64,000 nucleotides of DNA from Ruficoccus sp. ZRK36 (GCF_019603315.1 NZ_CP080649.1:1-64000); one strand, 5' to 3'; counted from the stretch's first letter, positions 39,522-48,108 are shown. Notes: a model not told the origin generated them from the letters alone. A program made the numbers and translations.

Positions 39522-40686
39522 GGCAGATTCCTTTATCAATGGCTTGGAGAACGGCCAGCAGTTGCGCCAGGCCAGTGAAAATCGGGTCGATGGCGACAAG
39601 CTCGTCCTGCATGTGACGGTTTTCGCCGTAGGTCATGCCGAGCGTGACACCCGGGATGTTGTTCTCGATCAGGGCGGCCAGCTCACCGGTGGTGGGGGCC
39701 ACGATCGTATCCACATTGAGCACCTCCATCACCGCACGGCAGGTGCTCACGAGCGGATCAGTGTAGGTGAGCCCGCCATTGTGACGGCGAGCGACCTCGT
39801 CGAGCCGGAGCGTCACGCCCGAGGAGGAGCGAATCTCGCCCAACAGGCTCTCGATCTGGCGGTTAATGTCGCCGACCAGGCCGCTCTGCTCACTACGGAT
39901 CTCGTAGCGCAGGGTGCCGCTTTTCGCGATGGTGTTAAAGCTCGTCCCCCCCTCGACCGAGCCGAGGATGATCTGCGTGACCGGCTCCTTAGGCGTGCGG
40001 ATGTTGAGGATGCCGCTGATCACGCGGTTGAGGATGGCGACTGCGCCCGCCGCGCCGAAGCGGCTGAAGTCGTAGCCGTGCGGGATGCGGCAGTTCACCA
40101 CTCCGCGGCTCATGCCCAGAGAGGCGTAGCTCAGGCGCCCGAGGGTCGCACCCTCGACAATGACACCTGCCTCGATGGGCAGCTTGTTATTATTTAAAAA
40201 GAAACGCATCCCCTCGATATCACCCGAGCCAAGGCTGCGGGTGGAGCCCATCAGCAGCAGGTCGTGCTCGAACTCGATGCCGAGCTTTTCCAGGATGATG
40301 GGCAGCGAGGCGATGACGGCCACCCCGAGGGCGTTGTCCAGGATACCGGCCCCGGCGAGGCCGTTTTTCTGCACTGTCACCGTGTGGTCCACGCTCTTGG
40401 CGAAGGGGGTGTCGAGGTGGGCAGCCAAAAGGATACAGCCGCTGCCGCTTTTCGTACCGGGGACGATGCCCACGGCGTTACCGACCTCATCAGTCGAAGC
40501 GCTCAGGCATCCGCCCTCCGTGAAGCGGTCCATCAAGAAGCGCGCGCGCGCAGCCTCCGCAAACGTGGGTGCAGGAATCTCCCCGAACATAACCGCGTTG
40601 GCCAGGAGAATTTCTCGCATCTCCTTCAGGCGCTTACGGGTGTCGGGCAAAGTCTCCAGAATGGGTGAGAGTGCGTCGTCCGGCAT
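39508..40686 (-). CDS. M20-type peptidase homologue lacking the catalytic Glu pair
   Basis: Fold of M20/PepT-like metallopeptidases, 392 residues from ATG 40686. Metal ligands are present at H90-L-D92 (LLAAHLDTPF), D117 (GILDNALG), E178 (VIVEGATLG) and H358 (GENRHMQDE). The usual EE general-base region instead reads LMGSTRSLGSGDIEG (about 146-160), with no adjacent glutamates. The dimerisation domain lies at about 195-310. It is cotranscribed and overlapping with gpgS. It may be a non-peptidase or have altered chemistry. A TTG 42 nt upstream is an alternative start. Confidence 0.8.
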   Translation of the reverse strand: MPDDALSPILETLPDTRKRLKEMREILLANAVMFGEIPAPTFAEAARARFLMDRFTEGGCLSASTDEVGNAVGIVPGTKSGSGCILLAAHLDTPFAKSVDHTVTVQKNGLAGAGILDNALGVAVIASLPIILEKLGIEFEHDLLLMGSTRSLGSGDIEGMRFFLNNNKLPIEAGVIVEGATLGRLSYASLGMSRGVVNCRIPHGYDFSRFGAAGAVAILNRVISGILNIRTPKEPVTQIILGSVEGGTSFNTIAKSGTLRYEIRSEQSGLVGDINRQIESLLGEIRSSSGVTLRLDEVARRHNGGLTYTDPLVSTCRAVMEVLNVDTIVAPTTGELAALIENNIPGVTLGMTYGENRHMQDELVAIDPIFTGLAQLLAVLQAIDKGICHDEA

Positions 40687-40840
40687 AGTGGTTGCAGGGA
40701 CGCTAGCGGGGTGCTTTTGACCTGCCAATTGTTTTTTGCGTCAATAATGCCGTTCAGGTCTTGCCCCCGCACAGACCGGCATGTAACTTGCAGTCCGTTA
40801 GCCGCTAACGCATGTAACCTATTCGTCAAGCAGCCTGACC

Positions 40841-42109
40841 ATGCCCAAAAATATCGGTTTTATCTCGACGCGCTTTGCTGGAACGGACGGCGTATCTCTG
40901 GAAAGCGCCAAATGGGCGGAAGTCCTCTGGGACGACCGGCACGTGAGCTACTGGTACAGCGGACGCAGCGACCGCGAGCCGGGCATCTCCTATGTCGTGC
41001 CCGAGGCGTACTTCGGCCACCCGGAGATCGAGTGGATCAACGAGCGCATCTGGGGCCGCACCTCACGCGAGCCACTGGTCACGACCCGCATCCGCGAGAT
41101 GACGGACTACCTGAAGACCTCGCTCTACCACTTCGTTAAAAAGTTCCAGATCGACTTCATCATCCCGCAGAACGTGCTCACCATCCCGATGCACCTGCCG
41201 CTGGGCTTGGCGGTGACGGAGTTCCTGGCCGAGACGGGGATGCCCGCCATCGCACACCATCACGACTTTTTCTGGGAGCGCACGCGCTTCTCGGTCAACG
41301 GCGTCGGCGACTATCTCGACAGCGCCTTTCCGCCGAGTCTAAATAACATCCGCAGTGTGGTCATTAACCGGCCCGCCGAAGAGCAGATCGCCCTGCGCAA
41401 GGGTCTGGCCTCGCTGCTGATCCCGAACGTCTTCGACTTTGACAAGCCCGCTCCGCAGCCGGACGAGTACTCCGCCGATGTGCGCGAGGAGATCGGTCTG
41501 AAGCCGGACGATGTCTTTATCCTCCAACCCACGCGCATCGTGCCGCGCAAGGGCATCGAGCACGCCATCAAGATGGTCGGCATGCTCAAAGATCCGCGCT
41601 ACAAGCTCGTCATCTCGCACGATGCCGGGGACGAGGGCCTCGACTACCTGCACATGCTCAACGAGCTGGCCAAGGAAGAAAACGTGGACGTGCGCTTCAT
41701 CGCCGACCGCGTCTCGGAAGTGCGCCAGTACGACAGCCTCGGCCGCAAGATGTACACGCTGTGGGACCTGTACCCGCACGCGGACTTCGTCACCTACCCG
41801 AGCACCTACGAGGGCTTCGGTAACGCGCTGCTGGAGACGGTCTACTTCCGAAAGCCGATGATGGTAAACCGCTACTCGATCTACATTCAGGACATCGAGC
41901 CGCGCGGGTTCAGGTTCGCGGAGATGGACGGCATCGTGACCAAGAAAGTCGTCGCCCACGTCCAGCGCATCCTGGAGGACTCGCACTACCGCGACGAGAT
42001 GGTTGAGCACAACTACCGCGTCGCCCGCCGCTTCTATTCTTATACCGTGCTGCGGCGCTCCCTGCGCACGCTCATGACCAGCCTCACCGGCTGGGGTAAC
42101 GGCGGCTGA
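40841..42109 (+). CDS. GT4 glycosyltransferase, candidate mannosylglucosylglycerate synthase
   Basis: GT-B transferase of 422 residues. The N-terminal half shows NIGFISTRFAGTDGVSLESAKW with the acceptor-side GTDGVS loop, and PAIAHHHDFFWERTRFS. The donor half has ILQPTRIVPRKGIEHAIKMV and the EX7E-like EGFGNALLE (about 325-333). Such GT4 enzymes with FAGTDGVSLE occur with gpgS in organisms that make mannosylglucosylglycerate; assignment to that step is inference. It is divergent from the M20-like/gpgS unit and followed by a glucosylglycerate phosphorylase candidate. Confidence 0.82.
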   Translation: MPKNIGFISTRFAGTDGVSLESAKWAEVLWDDRHVSYWYSGRSDREPGISYVVPEAYFGHPEIEWINERIWGRTSREPLVTTRIREMTDYLKTSLYHFVKKFQIDFIIPQNVLTIPMHLPLGLAVTEFLAETGMPAIAHHHDFFWERTRFSVNGVGDYLDSAFPPSLNNIRSVVINRPAEEQIALRKGLASLLIPNVFDFDKPAPQPDEYSADVREEIGLKPDDVFILQPTRIVPRKGIEHAIKMVGMLKDPRYKLVISHDAGDEGLDYLHMLNELAKEENVDVRFIADRVSEVRQYDSLGRKMYTLWDLYPHADFVTYPSTYEGFGNALLETVYFRKPMMVNRYSIYIQDIEPRGFRFAEMDGIVTKKVVAHVQRILEDSHYRDEMVEHNYRVARRFYSYTVLRRSLRTLMTSLTGWGNGG

Positions 42110-42130
42110 GCTTTTTATAAAATTAAAAAA

Positions 42131-42217
42131 ACCGCAAAGAGCGCAAAGGACGCAAAGTAATGAGTGGAAGACCCAGATTTCCCCAAAGCACTTCGCGCTC
42201 TTCGCGTCCTTAGCGGT
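42131..42217. repeat. Inverted pair of the 27-nt purine-rich repeat
   Basis: 42131-42157 (ACCGCAAAG, AGCGCAAAG, GACGCAAAG) and the reverse complement of 42191-42217 (ACCGCTAAG, GACGCGAAG, AGCGCGAAG) match except at a few positions, separated by 33 nt. It sits in the 155-nt spacer between the GT4 and GH13 genes and can form a long hairpin. A third copy is at 38165. Confidence 0.88.
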
Positions 42218-42264
42218 AAAAAAATCAAGAGTGGCTTCGGCACTTTACAACCACTGACATTCTC

Positions 42265-44004
42265 ATGATTAAACCGATTTCCCAGGCCCAACTCGACCGC
42301 GTCCGGCGGCGGCTGCGATTCCTCTATGGCGAGCGTGCCAACTGGCTCGTGGACCGTTTTTACCACTTGATCGGTCGCTACGGCGTAGGCATGGAGCCAC
42401 CGGCCACCTCGGCCCGGCGCTGGGACCAGAAGGACGTGCTGCTGATCACCTACGCGGACATGGTCCACACCAAGGGCGAGACGCCGCTCAAGACCTTGCA
42501 CGGGTTCGCACTGGAGCACCTCAAGGGAGCGGTCAGCACGGTGCACATCCTGCCCTTTTACCCGTGGTCGAGTGACGACGGCTTCTCTGTCATCGACTAC
42601 CGCCAGGTCAAGCGCGAGTACGGAACCTGGAGCGATGTGGAAAAGCTGGGCGAAGACTTCAACCTGGCCTTTGACCTCGTGCTCAACCACTGCTCGGCCA
42701 AGAGCGCGTGGTTCCAGGACTTCATTCTGGGTATCTCGCCCGCACGTCACTACTTTCTGGAGATGGACCCGAAGACGGACCTCTCCGCGGTGGTCCGCCC
42801 GCGCACCTCTCCCCTGCTGACCAAGACTACGACCCGCTTTGGCGAGAGCCATGTGTGGACGACCTTCAGCGCCGACCAGGTGGACCTCAACTGGCAAAAC
42901 TCGGACCTGCTCTTTGAGTTCCTGGACATCCTGCTCTTTTACATCAGCAAGGGCGTGCGCACCCTGCGGCTCGACGCCGTAGCCTTTGCGTGGAAGGAGA
43001 TCGGCACCGACTGCCTGCACCGCCCGCAGACCCACGAGATCGTCAAGCTCCTGCGCGACGTCTGCGAGATCGTGGACCCGCAGGTCAATATCCTGACCGA
43101 GACAAACGTCCCCCACGCCGAGAACATCAGCTACTTTGGCGAGGGCGACGAGGCGCACGTGGTCTATAACTTCAGCCTGCCGCCCCTGCTGCTGCACGCG
43201 CTGCTGACCGACAACTGCGACTATCTCTACGACTGGCTCAGCAACCTCGAATACCCCGAGGGCGCGTGCACGTACCTGAACTTTACCGCCTCGCATGACG
43301 GCATCGGCGTACGCCCGCTTCAGGGCCTGCTGCCGGACAAGGAATTCGACAAGCTGATCAAGGCTGTCGAAAAGCGCGGCGCCCATGTCTCGCGCAAGGC
43401 CAACCCCGACGGCTCGCAGAGCCCCTACGAGCTGAACATCACCTACGCCTCCGCGCTAAGCGAGGCCGACGATGCCAAACTCGGGACAGCCCGCTTCCTG
43501 TGCTCGCAGTACTTCGCCCTCTCGCTCAAGGGCATCCCGGCGGTCTATTTCCACAGCCTGATGGCGACGCCTAACTACGACGAAGGCGTGGAGAAAACCG
43601 GCGCGCCGCGCTCCATCAACCGCCGCAAGTGGGATCTCGACGAGCTCGAAGAAGTGCTGGACGCCAAGAAGGCTCCGCAGGCCGACACCTTCCGCCAGTA
43701 CGTCCAGGTGCTCCGCCGCCGCGCCAACTACCCGGCCTTTAACCCGGACGGCTCGCAGGAGCTCTACCGGCTGGGCGAGTCCGTGCTCGTGCTTGTGCGC
43801 ACCTCCACCCTCGGCAACCAGACCGTGTACTGCGTCTTCAACTTCTCCTCGGAGCCTCAGACCGTGACCCGCCCGGCGGACTTCGCCCCCCTGAAGGATA
43901 CGAAGAAGTTCTACGACGTGATCTCAGCCAAGACCCTCAGTAACGGCAAGCGCGGCATCACCCTCAAGCCGTATCAGGCGATGTGGCTCGTCCCGCGCGC
44001 GTAA
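42265..44004 (+). CDS. GH13_18 phosphorylase, probable glucosylglycerate phosphorylase
   Basis: Alpha-retaining glycoside phosphorylase of the sucrose-phosphorylase subfamily, 579 residues. The barrel has HILPFYPWSSDDGFSVIDY (about 94-112), FDLVLNHCS, nucleophile D237 in LRLDAVAFAWK, acid/base E279 in LTETNVPH and stabilising D345 in TASHDGIG. The RPRTSPLLT loop (about 178-186) fits glucosylglycerate rather than sucrose phosphorylases in my recollection. With gpgS nearby, cleavage of glucosylglycerate by phosphate to glucose-1-phosphate and glycerate is the likely reaction. A long reverse-strand frame here is a shadow. Confidence 0.85.
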   Translation: MIKPISQAQLDRVRRRLRFLYGERANWLVDRFYHLIGRYGVGMEPPATSARRWDQKDVLLITYADMVHTKGETPLKTLHGFALEHLKGAVSTVHILPFYPWSSDDGFSVIDYRQVKREYGTWSDVEKLGEDFNLAFDLVLNHCSAKSAWFQDFILGISPARHYFLEMDPKTDLSAVVRPRTSPLLTKTTTRFGESHVWTTFSADQVDLNWQNSDLLFEFLDILLFYISKGVRTLRLDAVAFAWKEIGTDCLHRPQTHEIVKLLRDVCEIVDPQVNILTETNVPHAENISYFGEGDEAHVVYNFSLPPLLLHALLTDNCDYLYDWLSNLEYPEGACTYLNFTASHDGIGVRPLQGLLPDKEFDKLIKAVEKRGAHVSRKANPDGSQSPYELNITYASALSEADDAKLGTARFLCSQYFALSLKGIPAVYFHSLMATPNYDEGVEKTGAPRSINRRKWDLDELEEVLDAKKAPQADTFRQYVQVLRRRANYPAFNPDGSQELYRLGESVLVLVRTSTLGNQTVYCVFNFSSEPQTVTRPADFAPLKDTKKFYDVISAKTLSNGKRGITLKPYQAMWLVPRA

Positions 44005-44309
44005 GCACACAGGACAACGACTTTCATGAAAGCCTTTTTGTGGAGGCAAGGCTCTTGCTTTATGTGCTGACTCCAGCGCATAAATGGTAGATTACGCGCA
44101 CGCTCAGAAGGCACGTTTTTCTGAGCTCGGTTACCTTCTTCGAGAAAAGAAAGGACGGATGCAACTTTCATTCCTAACGCCTGTTTATACAGGGGTAAAA
44201 TTGTTGCACAACTCATTGTTCAAACGAGCCTTAGAATAATACATAAAATGAAAATAAAACTTGCTGACACATTGGTTCAGGATTAGTTTCAGGACGTTGC
44301 TTACCCCCC
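44005..44309. other. Intergenic region without a gene
   Basis: This 305-nt gap separates the phosphorylase from the ADP-ribosylglycohydrolase-like gene. It begins with a weak terminator-like element (CTTTCATGAAAG then CCTTTTT, 44021-44039). Next is TTATGTGC...GCGCATAA (44059-44083), then AT-rich DNA toward the next start. A short reverse frame in it has no protein-like features. I see no RNA gene. Confidence 0.5.
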
Positions 44310-45389
44310 ATGAATAAGTCTCCGCGCGATACCCCAATCGTCGGTGGCCCCGACGAGATCAGCTTCAGCTCCCGACTTTACGGAGCCTTCTGGGGCTATT
44401 TTATCGGAGATGCCCTTTCGATGCCCTGCCACGGCTACGCATTGTCCAAACGCATCCGTAATGACTACGGGCGGATTGATGGCTACTGCGACCCGGTCCT
44501 CCCCCACCCGCAGAGTACGCTCTTCCGTACGCGCTACACGCCGACCGGCGAAAAGGGTGAGATCATGCACGGACGCGAAGAAGAATGGCGCATCCCGGGC
44601 ACGCACTTTCATCAGCACCTTAAAGGTGGTGACAATACCGTAAATGTCCTCCTCGGTCGCGAGCTGCTCAAAACACTTGTCGATCATCGGCGCTACGAGC
44701 CGGGCGCCTACGTGGACACCTACACCTCGTTTTTCCTCACCCCGGGCAAACATAACGATACCTACATCCCCACCTCGCACCGTGCGTTCTTCGAGAACTA
44801 CGGACGGGGTAAAGATCCTTGGGTCTGCGGCGAAGAGTCCAACCGCATGGGTGGCATTGCTATGGTGCTACCGCTGGCTCTGTACTATGCGCGCGACCTG
44901 CAGGAAGCATGTAAATACGTCACTCAGGCCCTCTCGCTGACCCACAAGGGTGAGCCAGAGGGCCGGGCGGCGGTGCTTATCGTTGAGCTTTTGATCTATC
45001 TGCTCCACGGCTACGAGCCCGAAGCAGCTCTCTACGAACACATCCGAAACTGGCATGCGCACCCGGCCCTGAACTTCACCTACCGCCGCTGGCGTGAGCG
45101 CCTCAGCGACGAAGAAGTCGCCGAGCATCACTGCCGGAACGGGGCGGGCATCGACGACGCCATTCCGCTCGTCCTGTTCCTTATCCTGAAGTATGGGGGG
45201 AACTTTGAAGAGGCTATGCTCGCCAATGCAAATCTGGGCGGCGATAACTGCCCGCGCGGAGCCGTACTGGGCATGCTGGCGGGAGCAGCCGGTGGCTGCG
45301 GCGAAATCCCCGGCGAGTGGGTCCAGGGACTGAGCGACGACGAAGAGCTCGACGTGCTCGCAGACCGCCTCGTCTCAGACGTCTGCTAA
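44310..45389 (+). CDS. ADP-ribosylglycohydrolase-family protein with atypical metal motifs
   Basis: All-helical DraG/ARH-like fold, 359 residues. It shows YGAFWGYFIGDALSMPCHG (about 24-42), HNDTYIPTSHRAFFENY, GGIAMVLPLALYYA and the C-terminal LANANLGGDNCPRGAVLGMLAGAAGG. In active family members the first motif is normally S/T-D-D-T and the last D-x-D-T. Here they read G-D108-N109-T110 and G-D312-N313-C314, with Asn in place of the second Asp each time. Mg2+ binding and ADP-ribose hydrolysis are therefore uncertain. It is monocistronic and followed by a hairpin cluster. Confidence 0.82.
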   Translation: MNKSPRDTPIVGGPDEISFSSRLYGAFWGYFIGDALSMPCHGYALSKRIRNDYGRIDGYCDPVLPHPQSTLFRTRYTPTGEKGEIMHGREEEWRIPGTHFHQHLKGGDNTVNVLLGRELLKTLVDHRRYEPGAYVDTYTSFFLTPGKHNDTYIPTSHRAFFENYGRGKDPWVCGEESNRMGGIAMVLPLALYYARDLQEACKYVTQALSLTHKGEPEGRAAVLIVELLIYLLHGYEPEAALYEHIRNWHAHPALNFTYRRWRERLSDEEVAEHHCRNGAGIDDAIPLVLFLILKYGGNFEEAMLANANLGGDNCPRGAVLGMLAGAAGGCGEIPGEWVQGLSDDEELDVLADRLVSDVC

Positions 45390-45391
45390 CA

Positions 45392-45556
45392 GCAGGGCAT
45401 GCCCTGCCTCTGGATAGGCCGAAGCCCCATGGGCACGGCGTCCCTGTCCCGGCAGCAGACGATTAAAAGCCGAGGCCTCGTTTTGAATGAAATGCCGCCG
45501 TGTTGGCGGCGACAGCTGTGATGCATAAGCATCACAGATCCAGGACGAAGCCCTGG
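45392..45556. repeat. Intergenic hairpin cluster C
   Basis: This lies between convergent genes. It contains GCAGGGC-AT-GCCCTGC (45392-45407), CGAGGCCTCG (45471-45480), GCCGCC-GTGTT-GGCGGC (45494-45510), CTGTGATGC-ATAA-GCATCACAG (45516-45537) and CCAGG/CCTGG (45540-45556). The first and fourth share their cores with clusters A, B and D. Confidence 0.78.
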
Positions 45557-45560
45557 CGGG

Positions 45561-46319
45561 CTACTCCTGCGCGAGGACGTTTTCGATCACACCGGCGACT
45601 TCCTTGCCCTGAGCCTGACGGCCAACCGGGGCGTAGTGGACATTGCCGGGCTTCTGCCACCACTCCTGCTGATGCGGCAGCGTAAATGCGTAGAGGTCGT
45701 TCACGGTGATCTCGGGGTAGTCCTTCATCACTTCGAGGGCCACCTCGTTATAGCGGGCGGCATCCCCATGCTTGCGACCGGTGGAGTTCTCGGGAACCGG
45801 CGTGGTGGTGACAAAGATCAGCTTCGCCTCCGGAGCCACGTGCTTGAGGTAGCCGATGATGACGCGAAGGTTTTTAGCATACTGCTCAAGCGAGGTCACC
45901 TGCTCACCGCTCACATCCAGCTTATTGTTTTTCATGTACTTGAGATCATGCAGGCCTACGTTAAACTGGATGACGTCCCACTTAAATGTCCACGGGTCAT
46001 CCAGCCGATCATCACGCATGGTCTTCTGCATTTGTGAGACCTTACCGACGACGCTACCGGATTCCCCGCCATTACAGTAGAGGCGGTAGACGTTGGCCTT
46101 ACCCTGGAGCAGCTCCCGGACTGTAGGGGTGTAGTGGATCGAGATCGAATCCCCATAGATCAGGACATTCGGGAGGCTGGGATCGTTTTCCACGTAGGCG
46201 TATGCCGGGTCGTCCCTCTTGTTGGGCTTAACAAGCCCTTCCCAGGCATCGCGGGCAGAGTCGGCAAAGACCGCAGTCGTTAAAACAAGACAGGATAAGA
46301 CCAAGCATACGGATTTCAT
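45561..46319 (-). CDS. Exported SGNH/GDSL-type hydrolase
   Basis: Probable esterase or deacetylase of 252 residues. A signal peptide (MKSVCLVLSCLVLTTAVFADS) starts at ATG 46319; another ATG at 46331 is possible. Block I is VLIYGDSISIHYTP with the nucleophile Ser (GDS), block II the Gly in CNGGESGSVV, block III NVGLHDLKYM with Asn, and block V GNVHYAPVGRQ with His. The acid and oxyanion residues are thus all visible. Substrate unknown; periplasmic or surface carbohydrate esters are plausible. It converges with the ADP-ribosylglycohydrolase-like gene. Confidence 0.85.
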   Translation of the reverse strand: MKSVCLVLSCLVLTTAVFADSARDAWEGLVKPNKRDDPAYAYVENDPSLPNVLIYGDSISIHYTPTVRELLQGKANVYRLYCNGGESGSVVGKVSQMQKTMRDDRLDDPWTFKWDVIQFNVGLHDLKYMKNNKLDVSGEQVTSLEQYAKNLRVIIGYLKHVAPEAKLIFVTTTPVPENSTGRKHGDAARYNEVALEVMKDYPEITVNDLYAFTLPHQQEWWQKPGNVHYAPVGRQAQGKEVAGVIENVLAQE

Positions 46320-46469
46320 TAATGAGAGCATCAATATCTAACGCCTGTAGCGTCAAGAGACTTCCTTCTCCCGCCAAAAGCATACATATGAGTATCTAGT
46401 CCATGAGGCTCAACCTTTGAGATTTTGCTTGTCGCATGGCTTCATCAGGATGGATATAACCTGTATTCC

Positions 46470-48050
46470 ATGTTTCGAACTCTGCTATTGTCAGTTGCTT
46501 TCGCCGTTGTGGTGGCGGGGCCGCTGCTGAATCTGGGCCACTACTGGAACCACAACCCGCTGTACGGCTTTGGGTGGTTCGTGCTCGTACTGTCGGGAGT
46601 ACTGGTCCTGCAGAGAATGGATCAACTGCCCAATATTCGCCCCGCCCGGAGCCGCCTGCCGGGCCTGATCGTCGTCCTCATGCTGGTACTGATGATCCCG
46701 CTGCGGGTGGTACAGGTCGGGAACCCCGACTGGCGCGTGCTCGATACGCTCTACATGCTCGTGACGGTCTGCGTCCTGCTGCTGATGACGGGGGTATTTT
46801 TCGGCTGGCGCTGGGCACGCATTCTGGCCTTTCCCATTCTGTTTCTCCTGGTAGGGCTGCCCTGGCCCGTAAAGCTGGAAAACGCCGTCACCCTCCACTC
46901 TCTGCTAAGTGTAGGGCAAACAGCCCAGACCCTCCTCGGTTGGGCAGGCTATCAGGTGCAGGCAAACGGCTACGAGATTCAGACCGCTTACGGGGTCTCC
47001 CACCTGGCAGAAGCCTGTAGCGGCATCCGGTCGTTTCACCTCGCACTGGTGGGCGGACTGTTTCTGGGGGCACTGTTCAGGCTCTCCCTGAAGCGACGTG
47101 CCATCCTGCTGATCCTGTGTATACTCACGGCCTACCTCGTGAATGTCGCACGCGTCGTCGCACTGGTCGCCGTCATGGTGCGGTACCAGTCACAAGGGGC
47201 GATGGACGACTGGCACGACGTCATCGGCTGGAGCACACAATTGGGCTTCATCGTGCTGATGTTCATTGAGGCCAAGTTGCTGAGCATCTTTATCTGGGAA
47301 CCACGACGCACCCGGGTCGACGGCGAGTCCGGCGTCATCCGCAAGGCTCTACGCGAAGCCCCACGCGGCCATGTCTTTCTCCTGCTGATTATTATCTTAC
47401 TGACCGTCGGGACTCATGTCCTGGCGGAGGGCTGGTACCGCTGGCACGAGCAACGTGCACCGGCGATGACCTACACCACGGGCTGGAAGCTCGTCGATGA
47501 GCTTCCCGACCCCAACGTACGCGAGCAGGAAATACCGCTACTCGTGCGCGAGCAGCTCCCGTACGAAGAAGCGCGCATGTACACCTGGCTCGACCCGAAC
47601 GGCGCGCTCTGGCAGCTCATGTGGCTGCGTTTCGATGGGAGCACGTACTCGGCCTTCGCGCACAACATCCACCAGCCGGAAACCTGCCTGCCCTCCCAGA
47701 ACTTTGCGCTTAAGGAAATCTGCCCGCCGCTGGAGCTGAATATCGACGGGCAGACCTTTACCTGGCAGCATCAGGTCTACGAGCGCGAGGGCATCGTCCT
47801 GCAGTTGTTCTTTAACAAGACGGCGACCGGTCCGCTACTGGTGGACGGGAGTGAACGCGACTGGAGCGCCATGGGGCGACTCCATCAGGCCGCTCAGGGG
47901 CTGCGTATCATTGATGCCCAGGTCATGCACTTGTCGGTCTTCGCACCCTACCCTCCCGAGACCGCCAAGGTGCTGGCTCAGGGGTATCTGAGCCGGTTTA
48001 TCCAAGATGCCGTCCTGCCTGCCGAGGCAAGAGAGTCCGCCCGCCCCTGA
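46470..48050 (+). CDS. Exosortase fused to an EpsI-like domain
   Basis: Membrane transpeptidase of the exosortase family, which processes PEP-CTERM-type surface proteins, often with exopolysaccharide loci. The 526-residue protein has about eight hydrophobic segments. The catalytic triad is visible: C183 in LAEACSGIRSFHLAL, R228 in VNVARVVAL and H249 in DDWHDVIGWS. After a further helix (about 325-345) a soluble domain resembles EpsI/DUF3485, with NIHQPETCLPSQNFAL. Start chosen at MFRTLLLSVAF. No PEP-CTERM substrate is encoded nearby; the target genes are presumably elsewhere. Confidence 0.88.
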   Translation: MFRTLLLSVAFAVVVAGPLLNLGHYWNHNPLYGFGWFVLVLSGVLVLQRMDQLPNIRPARSRLPGLIVVLMLVLMIPLRVVQVGNPDWRVLDTLYMLVTVCVLLLMTGVFFGWRWARILAFPILFLLVGLPWPVKLENAVTLHSLLSVGQTAQTLLGWAGYQVQANGYEIQTAYGVSHLAEACSGIRSFHLALVGGLFLGALFRLSLKRRAILLILCILTAYLVNVARVVALVAVMVRYQSQGAMDDWHDVIGWSTQLGFIVLMFIEAKLLSIFIWEPRRTRVDGESGVIRKALREAPRGHVFLLLIIILLTVGTHVLAEGWYRWHEQRAPAMTYTTGWKLVDELPDPNVREQEIPLLVREQLPYEEARMYTWLDPNGALWQLMWLRFDGSTYSAFAHNIHQPETCLPSQNFALKEICPPLELNIDGQTFTWQHQVYEREGIVLQLFFNKTATGPLLVDGSERDWSAMGRLHQAAQGLRIIDAQVMHLSVFAPYPPETAKVLAQGYLSRFIQDAVLPAEARESARP

Positions 48051-48108
48051 GCAATCCCGGATTGCCCTTAGGCACTCGGCGCGGATAATGGACGGAATAT
48101 TTGTATCC

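Noticed and set aside
42115-43386. 423-codon minus-strand frame opposite the GH13 gene
   Set aside because: The plus strand encodes all catalytic motifs of GH13; the reverse product has no recognisable features and begins in antisense sequence.
35538-44004. Genomic island or mobile element carrying the osmolyte genes
   Set aside because: No integrase, transposase, tRNA border or evident base-composition break was found; repeats there are short and not terminal.
43974-44216. 80-codon minus-strand frame after the phosphorylase
   Set aside because: No ribosome site, no conserved pattern, and it starts inside intergenic AT-rich DNA.
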